Origin: Cognatilysobacter claricitrinus
GTDB lineage: Bacteria; Pseudomonadota; Gammaproteobacteria; Xanthomonadales; Xanthomonadaceae
Assembly (NCBI RefSeq): GCF_045866565.1
Contig: NZ_BAAFZV010000002.1
Span: 434,001 to 498,000, forward strand
Reading direction: 5' to 3'
Length of the DNA: 64,000 bases
Position 1 is the first letter of the stretch, and every line of letters starts with the position of its first letter. The notes beneath the pieces are model-generated. The model did no database searches. It was not told the origin of the DNA and saw nothing but the letters and a program-made list of their open reading frames with translations. The position numbers and the translations under genes were made by a program. Positions 27,355-35,747 of this stretch are shown here, one piece after another.

Positions 27355-29184
27355 TCAGGGCGCGATCGCGGCCAGTGCTGTCGACAGGCTGACACGGTCG
27401 CGCCCACCGCGCTTCGATGCGTACATCGCCTCGTCGCTGGCACGCATCAGCGTGGTCGCGTCGCAGCCGTGCAGGCCGAACAGCGCGACGCCGATCGACA
27501 CGGTCACGCGTAGCGATTCACCCGGCACGATGTCGTCGAACGCCTGCGCGGCGATCGCCTCGCGCAGGCGCTCGGCGAAGGCGAGGGCGCCGTCGATGTC
27601 GTGTTCGGCGGTGACGACGAGGAATTCCTCGCCACCCAGGCGCACGGGCAGGTCGGCGCTGCGGCTGACCTGGCGAAGTTGCGCGGCGATGCCGGCCAGC
27701 ACGCGATCACCGGCGTCATGCCCGTACGTGTCGTTGATGCGCTTGAAATGGTCGACGTCAAGTGCGACGAACGTGAGGCCACCGCCGCGGCGCTCGGCCA
27801 GCGGCAACTGCACGCGCAGGTATTCGTCGAGGAAGCGCCGGTTGTAGAGGCGCGTGAGTTCGTCGGTGATGACGAGCTTCTGCAGCTCCTGCGCCTCGCG
27901 ATGCGCGCGTTCGCGGATGCGCTGGTTCTCGACTGCCATGGCCAGCAGCTTCGCGGCCGACAACAGCGTGCGTTCCTGCCGCTGCGACGGCCGCCTGCGA
28001 CGCGGCGACAGGCCGGCCAGCACGCCGACCGCGTTGGTCGCGCCGGGCATCGGCGATAGCGCGAGCACATGCACGCCGCTGGCCGCCAGGCGCGCGCGCA
28101 GGCCGTCGGTCCCGTCGTCGCCAGCCTCGGGTGAGGACATGGCGTCGTGCAGGCGCGGATCGGTCGCGGCGTCGGCGATGTGGTGCAGGCGTCGTGCGTC
28201 ATCGAACACGTGCACGCTCGCGGCCTCGACGATGCCGTAGGCGGTGAGGATTTCGCAGGCGTTGCGCGCGAGCTGGGCCTCGCCGACCGCGGTGTCGGCC
28301 AACGCGCCCGACAGCGCCGACAACGTCGACAGTTCGCGATCACGTGCGCGCTGGCGGCGCTGCATCACGTGCAGCATCAGCCCCGCGAGAGCGACAACGC
28401 CCAGCGCCGCGCCGAGCGCCCACGGGAACCAGCGATGCCATTCCGGCGGCGGCGGTTCGAGCACGGCGATGTCGGTGGAATCGGCCAGCACCACCTGGAA
28501 ACCGCCGTCGAACGGCCACGTCGGCTTGTAGATGGACAGCACGCCGGTGGCGGCGATGCGCGTGCCGCGCGGATAGCGCTTCCAGTCGAACCGGTCGACG
28601 ACCGGCGCCGGCACGTACAGCTGCATCGGCACGCCGTCCTCGCCGGTGATGCGCAGCATCGCCCACTGGTCGAGCGTCAGCGGGCCGGCAATGCCTTCTA
28701 TGCGGACGCGACGACCGACGTGCTCCCAGCCGTCGGCCTGCTCGACCGTGAGCGGCAACGGCGCGGGCAACGCGCCATGGCCGATGCGGCGCACCTGCAC
28801 GTCCTGCAGCTGGATGCCGCCCTTGAACTGGCTGACCTCGCCCCAGGCCTCGACGATGTCGCCGGCCGCGAACGTCATGTGCGGATCGCGCGGGTTGAAC
28901 AGGCCCAGCCCACCCGTGGCGTCCTGGATGTAGATCTGGATGCCGCGCAGGCGCAGCACGCCGGAGCCGACGAGCACGGTGCCGTGCACGCGGACGCGCT
29001 CGCCCTTGCGATCCGGCACCGTGTCGCCGTCGTGGTCGACGACGATGCGGTCGATCGTTTCCAGTGGCAGCGTGGCCGGGTCGATGTCGATCACGCGCGG
29101 CTTCGGCGCATGCGTCGCCGCGGTGGCGAGCATCGGCAACAACAGGAGCAGCAGCGCGAGGACGGGACGTCGGGTCGGGCTCAC
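27355..29184 (-). CDS. Membrane diguanylate cyclase with OB-fold-like periplasmic region, GAF-like and GGDEF domains
   Basis: 609 residues from GTG 29184, with AAGGAAG six bases upstream; the longer frame upstream is non-coding in style. Signal or anchor helix at 3-20, periplasmic region about 25-245 made of two beta-rich, OB-fold-like units (RVHGTVLVGSG..IQIYIQD; RVRIEGIAGP), a membrane helix about 252-275, a GAF-like region and a GGDEF domain with motif RLGGEEF near 518. I-site RSAD is present. Predicted to make cyclic di-GMP in response to a periplasmic ligand. Confidence 0.9.
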   Translation of the reverse strand: MSPTRRPVLALLLLLLPMLATAATHAPKPRVIDIDPATLPLETIDRIVVDHDGDTVPDRKGERVRVHGTVLVGSGVLRLRGIQIYIQDATGGLGLFNPRDPHMTFAAGDIVEAWGEVSQFKGGIQLQDVQVRRIGHGALPAPLPLTVEQADGWEHVGRRVRIEGIAGPLTLDQWAMLRITGEDGVPMQLYVPAPVVDRFDWKRYPRGTRIAATGVLSIYKPTWPFDGGFQVVLADSTDIAVLEPPPPEWHRWFPWALGAALGVVALAGLMLHVMQRRQRARDRELSTLSALSGALADTAVGEAQLARNACEILTAYGIVEAASVHVFDDARRLHHIADAATDPRLHDAMSSPEAGDDGTDGLRARLAASGVHVLALSPMPGATNAVGVLAGLSPRRRRPSQRQERTLLSAAKLLAMAVENQRIRERAHREAQELQKLVITDELTRLYNRRFLDEYLRVQLPLAERRGGGLTFVALDVDHFKRINDTYGHDAGDRVLAGIAAQLRQVSRSADLPVRLGGEEFLVVTAEHDIDGALAFAERLREAIAAQAFDDIVPGESLRVTVSIGVALFGLHGCDATTLMRASDEAMYASKRGGRDRVSLSTALAAIAP

Positions 29185-29319
29185 GCGGGCTTCCTTCCGG
29201 GGTCGGAGACCCGGCGTCGACCCGACTATCGGCCGCTTGCGCGAATCCTGAAGGCCGACCGCGCACGTCGTCGCGACACGCGACGTGGCATCAGCGTTGT
29301 TTTCCGCCACCGTCCCGCC

Positions 29320-30036
29320 ATGCGCCGATTCGCCCAGGCCTTCCTGCCGGAAGCGCTGCCGCCCCAGCTTCCCGGTCGCGTTGCCGGGGCACTCGCGGAT
29401 TCGCCGGAGCGCTACAACATCGCCGTGCGCAAGCCGGCCGCCGTGATCCTCGACGTCGGTGACGGCCCCGATGTCGCCGACGCGCTCTGGGGGCTGGTGC
29501 CGAGCTGGTCGAAGACGCCGGACACCAAGTACACGACGGTGACCGCGCGACTGGATCGCGCGCCCTCCAGCCGCATCTACCGCAGCGCGTGGGAGAAACG
29601 CCGCTGCGTGGTGCCGATGACGGGCTACTACAAATGGGACCGCACGGTGAAGCCGGCGCGGCCGTACTTCATCCAGTCGCGCGATGGCGCCGTGCTGTTC
29701 GCGGCCGGCCTGTGGGACCGATGGCCGGCCAACGCACCGGAGATGCTCACGTTCACGGCATTGACGATGGCCAACGACGCGATCCCGCCGCCGCTGGTGC
29801 CGGACGGCCCGGCGTTCCTGCCTGCATCGAAGGTCGCCGACTGGATCGCCGGGCCGTGGTTCGCGCAACGTTTCCTGTCGACCATGCGCCAGCCGCTGCT
29901 GGATGCGTATCCGGTGTCGCGCGCGATCCGCAGCCGCGACGCCGACGACTACACGCTGCTCGAGCCGGCCGCGGCTGACGACACGGCGCCGGCGTCCGAC
30001 GACGAAGCCTGGCTCGACGACGAGGACATCGACTGA
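29320..30036 (+). CDS. SRAP (YedK/HMCES)-like protein with all catalytic residues replaced
   Basis: 238 residues, the SRAP fold (SOS-response-associated). True members start MCGR, where Cys2 crosslinks to abasic sites in single-stranded DNA. Here the start is MRRFAQ with no Cys2. The active Glu in the FYEW motif is Lys105 (GYYKW), and the catalytic His of the HDRMP region is replaced (ANDAIPPP). Asn33 in YNIA remains. It also has an acidic C-terminal tail. Probably a non-catalytic paralogue that may still bind DNA (inference). Confidence 0.85.
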   Translation: MRRFAQAFLPEALPPQLPGRVAGALADSPERYNIAVRKPAAVILDVGDGPDVADALWGLVPSWSKTPDTKYTTVTARLDRAPSSRIYRSAWEKRRCVVPMTGYYKWDRTVKPARPYFIQSRDGAVLFAAGLWDRWPANAPEMLTFTALTMANDAIPPPLVPDGPAFLPASKVADWIAGPWFAQRFLSTMRQPLLDAYPVSRAIRSRDADDYTLLEPAAADDTAPASDDEAWLDDEDID

Positions 30037-30117
30037 GTGGAACGCTTGCTTCCGATGGCAGGCGCCCATGTCGGCACGCATCGCGCTTCAATGCGTCGAG
30101 ACCACCGGAGCACGACG

Positions 30118-30561
30118 ATGCCGCGCATCGACCTCGACGCAATTCCCGCAGCCAACACCACCGGCTATCCCGAACCGTATGCGCGCGACGTCGCCGGCCG
30201 CTGGTATCGCCGCCTCGCGCCGGCCGCGGGCCTCACCGACTTCGCCGCGAGCCACGTCGTGCTCAAGCCCGGCGCGTGGTCCGCGCAGCGCCATTGGCAC
30301 GAAGACGAGGACGAACTGGTCGTGATGATTTCAGGCGAAGCGGTGCTGGTGGACGACGCCGGCGAAACGCGGCTACGCGCCGGCGACGTCGCCGCATTCC
30401 CGAAGGGCGACGGCAACGGCCACTGCATCCGCAACGACGGTGATGTCGACTGCGTGTTCGTCGCGATCGGCCAGTCGACGACGCGCGTCTGCCATTACCC
30501 CGACATCGACATGCGCTGGTCCGGCGAGCGCTACACCCACCTGGACGGCACGCCGTACTGA
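30118..30561 (+). CDS. Cupin-domain protein
   Basis: 147 residues from ATG 30118 with GGAG eight bases upstream. The cupin motifs are clear: GAWSAQRHWHEDEDELVVMISGE (His-x-His/Glu metal site) near 55 and FPKGDGNGHCIRN near 98 with the second His. Small one-domain cupins of this form often act on small carboxylates or sugars, but the substrate cannot be read. Cytoplasmic. Confidence 0.88.
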   Translation: MPRIDLDAIPAANTTGYPEPYARDVAGRWYRRLAPAAGLTDFAASHVVLKPGAWSAQRHWHEDEDELVVMISGEAVLVDDAGETRLRAGDVAAFPKGDGNGHCIRNDGDVDCVFVAIGQSTTRVCHYPDIDMRWSGERYTHLDGTPY

Positions 30562-30577
30562 CGACGCGCGGCGTCGA

Positions 30578-31324
30578 TCACCAGCGTTGCGACAGGCCGA
30601 TCGTCCACGCGCGGTCCGCGGCGGCGTCGCTCAGGCCGTGGCTGTAGGCCGCGTCGACCTGCGTGTTCTCGCCGAACCGCCAGCTCGCGCCGGCGTCGAA
30701 AGTGGTTTCCGGGCCGTCGTCGCCGTGCAGCGGAATGCGCTGCGCCGCGACCTCGCCGAACACGCGTGCATGGCCGTCGGCGAACGACTTGCCGACCACG
30801 ACCGCGAACAGTCCTGCCAGTCCGTTCTCGCCGTCGCCGCGCTCGTAGGCAAGGCCGGGCATCACGCCGACGCCGATGTCGTGCGCAAGCTCCCATTCGG
30901 CGACGAACTCGAGCGACGGCCGCACGCCGCGGCCGTCCGCGCCGACACCGGTCGGCAGTTCCGCACCTGCGATCCACGCCATCGACGGCATGCCGTCGCG
31001 ATCCTGCAGGTGGTGCTTCACGCCAATGCCGACGTCGCTCCAGTCCGACTCACCCGCGGCGCTGACGCGGCCTTCGGTCTCGATGCGCAGTTCCCACGCG
31101 TCGCCCATGCCGACACGCAGCAGCGTCGGCATCGAACGCTCGAGCGGAACGCCGTCGTCGGCGCTCGCCGCGACGCTGGTTTCCAGCTGCACGTGGCGGC
31201 CGACCGTTACGCTGGACTCGACGAAGTCCGGGCGGTCGGTCGAGATCGGGTCTTCGGCGAAGGCGGGCAGGGCGGCGACGAGGCCGGCGAGCAGGATCAG
31301 GCGGCGGGCGTGCGAGCGGTTCAT
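30578..31324 (-). CDS. Outer-membrane transporter-like protein (phenol MetA-pathway family)
   Basis: 248 residues with a signal peptide ending at PAFAE. The mature start (DPISTDRPDFVESS) and the run of short amphipathic strands ending in WTIGLSQRW are the hallmarks of the MetA-pathway barrel-like family. It is the second member of this fold in the window (the other is at 5777). Function unknown, probably an outer-membrane protein. Confidence 0.82.
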   Translation of the reverse strand: MNRSHARRLILLAGLVAALPAFAEDPISTDRPDFVESSVTVGRHVQLETSVAASADDGVPLERSMPTLLRVGMGDAWELRIETEGRVSAAGESDWSDVGIGVKHHLQDRDGMPSMAWIAGAELPTGVGADGRGVRPSLEFVAEWELAHDIGVGVMPGLAYERGDGENGLAGLFAVVVGKSFADGHARVFGEVAAQRIPLHGDDGPETTFDAGASWRFGENTQVDAAYSHGLSDAAADRAWTIGLSQRW

Positions 31325-31436
31325 GGAGGCGGTCCGGACAGGTCCCTCTCGTCAACGACCGCGAATGGCCGGGCTTTAGCGGCCAAGGCCTCCGCAGCGG
31401 TCGTTCAGCCGCCCGCGACTGGATCGTTCGCGCACG

Positions 31437-33233
31437 TCACGACGAGCCCCCCGATGCCGACAGCGTGCGCAGCCGGTGTCCGAGCCGTTGGACGTTGTCG
31501 CGTGCGTCGTGCAGGTCCGCGCGCTCGCGCGAAGGCAACATCGCTTCCGCCTCCGCGCGCAACGAGATCTCCTGCTGCGCGGCGCGGGCCGCATCGACCG
31601 AAACGCGCGACGCGATCGCCGGCCGCTCGCCCGTCGTCGGCACGCCGTAGCCGGCCGGCGCGAACGATGCCGGACGCGCGAGGCGCGCGGTGATCCCGAT
31701 CGCGGCTTCAGTGTCGGCGCGCAGCGCTTTCGCGGCGTCGTCGCTGTCGCGCAGCAGTCGGCGCTTCAACCCGTCCGCCGAACGCAACTCCGCGCGTCGA
31801 AGCGCCGCAGTCTCCAGCACGAGCAGCGCGGCGGTGGCCTTCAGGTCGGCGCGATCGATCCATTGCGCGCGTGCCGCGGGAGCCGCGTCGAGCCATGCGA
31901 CGACGTCACGTTGCGGAATCGGCAGCGTCGACCTGGCCGCATCGAACAGCTGCGCGTAGTGCTGCGCCTGCGAGTCGAAGCGATAGCCCAGGCGGCGTGC
32001 CGCGTCGGCGTCGTTGAGGACGGATGTGTCGGCGACGTCGTGACGCACCAGCCGCGCGAGCAGTCCTGTCGGCGTGATGCTCGAGAGGTCCATCGACGCC
32101 AGCCGCGGTACGCCATCGTGCAGCAGCGTCGCGGTTTCGACTGCACAGTTGCGGGTGACGAAGCGATACCGCCCGTCATACGACCAGTGCACCTGCGCGG
32201 CGCGTTCGAGCAGCGATGCGATCTCGTCGCGCGACAGGCGCAGCGGCGTCGAGGTGAGGTCGCGCAGCTCGACCTTGGTGTATTCGTCGATCACCTGCGG
32301 CATCGGCAACGCGAACAGGCGCGACGGGTAGCCGCCTGTAAGCCCGCGCCAGCTCGAGATCTGCACGTCGTCGACAAAGGCCCGGAACGACAGCACCACG
32401 TGCCACGCGATATCCAGACGACAGTCCGGGCCAGGCGCACGCCCCGGCGCGCACACGACCAGTCGCAACATGGAATGACCCCAGCGGCTCATCGGCCGCC
32501 GGTCGGCGCCCGCGAGCAGGTAGTCGACCGCGTAGACGCGCGACGGATCGAGCGTGAGCAGCGGCGATGCGTCTGCCGCGCCCTGCGTGCCGGCTTGCAC
32601 GAACGCAGGCGGCGCGCAGTCGCGCTTGGCAAGCGTTGCGCCCGTGCGCGATGCGAACCAGCGTGCCAGAGTGGGGCGGCGGCAGGCGTAATCGGCGTCG
32701 AGCAGGAAATGCTCGAGATTGACGGCGACGAACTCGCGAGGATTCGCGCGTTCGTAGTCGTCCGGCGAACGATCGCGGAAATCGTTCGTGGCGACGCGGC
32801 CGCCCGCGTGCAACGGTGCGGCGGGCCAGCCCGCGAGATCGAGCAGGCGCGGGTCGCGCGACAGCCCGCCGCGCGGCGAACGATCCCATGCGTGCGCGAG
32901 TTCATGCAGGACGGCGGCGACCGCGGGTCGCGATGGTGAGACAGGCGTCGACGGGTCCAGCAGCGAACGTCGCAGCTTCACGGTGCCGGCAACGTAACGG
33001 CCTTCGACGTGCGCGGGCAGGTCGTCGCGCCATTCCACGCGCAGTGGCGCGTCCAACGCAGCGGACCACGCGGGCGGAAGCAATTCGATCGCATGCGCGA
33101 GCACGGTGTCGCTCGTCGCACGCTGCGTATCGGTCAAGCCGGTGTCGACGGTCGACAGCTGTACGGCACACGCGGGCACTGCGAACGCGACCAGCGCCAC
33201 AGCGGCGAGCGCGACCGGTCGCGCGCGGTGCAT
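31437..33233 (-). CDS. DUF4105 (Lnb N-domain-like) protein fused to an HExxH metalloprotease-like region
   Basis: 598 residues with a signal peptide ending at PACAV. An N-terminal zincin-like region has VLHELAHAWD near 110 (HExxH) and a downstream Glu motif REFVAVNLEHF near 166 that fits the third ligand of gluzincins. The DUF4105 domain (about 225-400: YAVDYLLAGADR, RWGHSMLRLVVC, FVTRNCAVET) contains the Cys/His pattern of the papain-like/NlpC-type fold known in Lnb. A helical tail of about 180 residues follows. Periplasmic. The DUF2388 gene lies 19 bases upstream. Confidence 0.82.
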   Translation of the reverse strand: MHRARPVALAAVALVAFAVPACAVQLSTVDTGLTDTQRATSDTVLAHAIELLPPAWSAALDAPLRVEWRDDLPAHVEGRYVAGTVKLRRSLLDPSTPVSPSRPAVAAVLHELAHAWDRSPRGGLSRDPRLLDLAGWPAAPLHAGGRVATNDFRDRSPDDYERANPREFVAVNLEHFLLDADYACRRPTLARWFASRTGATLAKRDCAPPAFVQAGTQGAADASPLLTLDPSRVYAVDYLLAGADRRPMSRWGHSMLRLVVCAPGRAPGPDCRLDIAWHVVLSFRAFVDDVQISSWRGLTGGYPSRLFALPMPQVIDEYTKVELRDLTSTPLRLSRDEIASLLERAAQVHWSYDGRYRFVTRNCAVETATLLHDGVPRLASMDLSSITPTGLLARLVRHDVADTSVLNDADAARRLGYRFDSQAQHYAQLFDAARSTLPIPQRDVVAWLDAAPAARAQWIDRADLKATAALLVLETAALRRAELRSADGLKRRLLRDSDDAAKALRADTEAAIGITARLARPASFAPAGYGVPTTGERPAIASRVSVDAARAAQQEISLRAEAEAMLPSRERADLHDARDNVQRLGHRLRTLSASGGSS

Positions 33234-33252
33234 GCGACGACGCCGTAGCGAA

Positions 33253-33561
33253 TCAGCGGGCGAGAATCGCCATCGCGAGTTGCAGGTCGCTCGCGGACTT
33301 CGCGTCGTGGCGGTGTTCGCGCATCAGCCGCAGCGCTGCCTCCAATTGCGCGCCGCGCACTTCGCCGTCGGTGGCGACGAACATCGCCGCGTCGTCGCGC
33401 GCCTGCATCACGACCTTGTCGTCGCCGGACGAACTGCCGCTCGAATTCGACGACGCGCCCGCCGATGAACCGGCGGACGAACCGGCAAAGCTGCTGGCCG
33501 AGGCGGACAGCGGAAAGGCGAGGGCGACGGCGGTCGCGAGCAGCGTGCGGGACAGGGCCAT
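33253..33561 (-). CDS. DUF2388 family small exported protein
   Basis: 102 residues from ATG 33561. Signal peptide ending at ASASS, then a Ser/Gly/Ala-rich linker and the conserved core DDKVVMQARDDAAMFVATDGEVRGAQLEAAL. This is the DUF2388 family, secreted and of unknown function. It precedes the DUF4105 gene on the same strand by 19 bases, so the two are probably one operon. Confidence 0.85.
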   Translation of the reverse strand: MALSRTLLATAVALAFPLSASASSFAGSSAGSSAGASSNSSGSSSGDDKVVMQARDDAAMFVATDGEVRGAQLEAALRLMREHRHDAKSASDLQLAMAILAR

Positions 33562-33628
33562 GCGGTCGGAATCCGGTGACGGGATGCCGAGGATAGTGCG
33601 GCGCGGTCGCGTCCGGCTGAACCGGCCG

Positions 33629-33925
33629 TCAGTGCGGGCGCGACGCGTCCGGCGTGCCGTCGTGTGGATCGACGACCGCGTACTCCGGCGATTCGGCGTC
33701 GTGCACATGGCGCAGCGCCTCGAGGACGTTGTCGTCCAGCCGCTGCAGGTCGAGCAGCACCTTGCCCGAGTGCACGTCGCGCACCGCGCTCACCGGCAGC
33801 ACGAAATCGCCAGCGTTCTGGATGTTGATGACGAATTCGTCGCGCCGCGTTTCGCGCACGGCGCCCACGCCTACGCCACCATCCACGACGAACACCATCT
33901 GCCCGACCTCGATCCGTTCCTGCAT
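33629..33925 (-). CDS. Hypothetical protein, DUF2171-like
   Basis: 98 residues from ATG 33925 (GAGG upstream). The order VGQMVFVVDGGVGVGAVRE, then FVLPVSAVRDVHSGKVLLDL resembles PRC-barrel/DUF2171 proteins, where a beta-barrel holds a GKV-type turn. Ends in a short acidic tail. 67 bases separate it from the DUF2388 gene downstream. Family call tentative. Confidence 0.65.
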   Translation of the reverse strand: MQERIEVGQMVFVVDGGVGVGAVRETRRDEFVINIQNAGDFVLPVSAVRDVHSGKVLLDLQRLDDNVLEALRHVHDAESPEYAVVDPHDGTPDASRPH

Positions 33926-34111
33926 GGCGCGCACCTCGAGTCGCGGCGATCCACGGCCGCATGACCCGATCATGCCGGCCGCTGCCGTTGCCATGCGGTG
34001 AACGCGGCGTTCCGACGCGTCGCGATCGACGCCCGCTGCGGACCGTGCCGGGCCGAGGCGCGGCGCAACGGCGGCGTATTACCCTTGGGCATTCCCATCC
34101 GCGAGACGGTC

Positions 34112-34630
34112 ATGACGATCTCCCTGTCCCAGGCTTCGATTCCGGTGTTCGTGCGCGCGCTGCGCAACCTCCGCCACATCCTCGACAAGGGCGCGGCGCA
34201 TGCGCGCGATCGCGGCGTCGCGCCGGACTCGCTGCTCGAGCTGCGCGTGGTCGACGACATGCTGCCGCTGTCGCGACAGGTGCAGATCGCCTGCGACATG
34301 GCGAAGAACGGCGCCGCGCGACTGGCCGGGCAGGATCCCGTGCCGCTGCCCGACGACGAAACGACGATGGAGCAGCTGTACGCGCGTATCGACCGCAGCA
34401 TCGAGCTGGTGGAAGCGGTCGATGCGGGCAGGATCGACGGGAGCGAAGGGCGCGAGATCGTGCTGACCACGCGGGTCGGCGAGCTGCGCTTCAACGGCCA
34501 GGACTATCTCCTGCAGTTCGTCCTGCCGAACCTGTTCTTCCACATCACCACGACGTACGCCCTGCTGCGCCGAGAAGGTGCGCCGCTAGGCAAGACGGAC
34601 TTCATCGCCGGCCCCAACGCACCGACCTGA
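34112..34630 (+). CDS. DUF1993 family protein (DinB-like helical bundle)
   Basis: 172 residues from ATG 34112. The N-terminus MTISLSQASIPVFVRALRNLRHILDKG, the central HELIX-rich core and the C-terminal FNGQDYLLQFVLPNLFFHITTTYALLR match DUF1993, a family of four-helix proteins related to DinB. His near 150 sits where DinB proteins bind metal. Enzymatic function unknown. Confidence 0.86.
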   Translation: MTISLSQASIPVFVRALRNLRHILDKGAAHARDRGVAPDSLLELRVVDDMLPLSRQVQIACDMAKNGAARLAGQDPVPLPDDETTMEQLYARIDRSIELVEAVDAGRIDGSEGREIVLTTRVGELRFNGQDYLLQFVLPNLFFHITTTYALLRREGAPLGKTDFIAGPNAPT

Positions 34631-34727
34631 ACATCGGCGCGCGGCTCACGTTTTCGTGAGCCGCCGCTCACCGGCGCTTTGCGGAGCGCCCGGCAGGGTT
34701 GGGCTTTCCCTGCACAGGACGAGCCCC

Positions 34728-35729
34728 ATGGCGAGCCAGCACCCCAAAGGCGACGGCGCCCGCACCGCGGATGCGCAGCGCAGCATCCAGTCGAGGATCG
34801 ACAAGAAGGAAGCCGCGGGCGGAAGTGGCGGCGGCAAGTCGGGCGAGAGCAAGAAGGCGGTGCAGGCCGGCCTCGACAGGAAGCCGGAGAACCCGCTGCC
34901 GAAGCAACACCTGAAGAAGCCCGGCAACGAGCACGAACTGGAGCTCGAACCGCGCTTCCTCGCGCCCGGCTATCTCGGTAGCGGCAAGCTCGACGACATG
35001 GTCGCGATCGTGACCGGCGGCGATTCGGGCATCGGCCGCGCCGTGGCGGTGCTGTTCGCGCGCGAAGGCGCCGACGTCGCCGTGCTGTACCTCGACGAAC
35101 ACGAAGACGCACGCACGACGAAGGAGTTCGTCGAGGCCGAAGGGCGTCGCTGTATCACCATCGCCGGCGACGTGCGCGACGCGGCGTTCTGCGACGACGC
35201 GGTGCGCAAGGTGGTCGACGAATTCGGCAAGCTCGACATCCTCGTCAACAACGCCGCGTTCCAGCAGCATGCGAAGGGCCTCGAGGACATCACCGACGAG
35301 CAGTTGATGATGACGCTGGAAACCAACGTAGGCGGTTACTTCCACATGGCGCGTGCCGCGCTGCCGCACATGAAGAAGGGCGCGTGCATCGTCAACACCA
35401 CGTCGGAGACAGCGATCTTCGGCAGCAAGGAACTGCTCGACTATTCCGCCACGAAGGGCGCGATCAACGCCTTCACCATGTCGCTCGCGAGCAACCTGCT
35501 GGAACGCGGCATACGCGTGAACGCCGTGGCGCCCGGCCCGGTGTGGACGCCGCTGAACCCGGCCGATCGCGATGCCGAATCGGTCTCCGAGTTCGGCCAC
35601 AAGAGCGACATGAAGCGGCCCGCGCAACCGGAGGAACTGTCGCCCGCGTACGTGTTCCTCGCGTCTCCGGTGACCGGTTCCTACATCAACGGCGCGATCC
35701 TGCCGGTAATGGGCGGACCGCGCGGCTGA
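34728..35729 (+). CDS. SDR-family oxidoreductase (YghA-like) with long basic N-terminal extension
   Basis: 333 residues from ATG 34728. Residues 1-85 are a charged, disordered leader (SRIDKKEAAGG, KKAVQAGLDRKPENPLPKQH) ending in a helix, as in YghA-type proteins of the stress regulon. The Rossmann fold follows with TGGDSGIGRAVA near 99, NNAA, the catalytic Ser in NTTSET, and YSATKGA (Tyr-x3-Lys). It likely oxidises or reduces a small alcohol/ketone, with NADP(H) probable. Confidence 0.9.
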   Translation: MASQHPKGDGARTADAQRSIQSRIDKKEAAGGSGGGKSGESKKAVQAGLDRKPENPLPKQHLKKPGNEHELELEPRFLAPGYLGSGKLDDMVAIVTGGDSGIGRAVAVLFAREGADVAVLYLDEHEDARTTKEFVEAEGRRCITIAGDVRDAAFCDDAVRKVVDEFGKLDILVNNAAFQQHAKGLEDITDEQLMMTLETNVGGYFHMARAALPHMKKGACIVNTTSETAIFGSKELLDYSATKGAINAFTMSLASNLLERGIRVNAVAPGPVWTPLNPADRDAESVSEFGHKSDMKRPAQPEELSPAYVFLASPVTGSYINGAILPVMGGPRG

Positions 35730-35747
35730 TCCAGACGCGGGCGGGGT

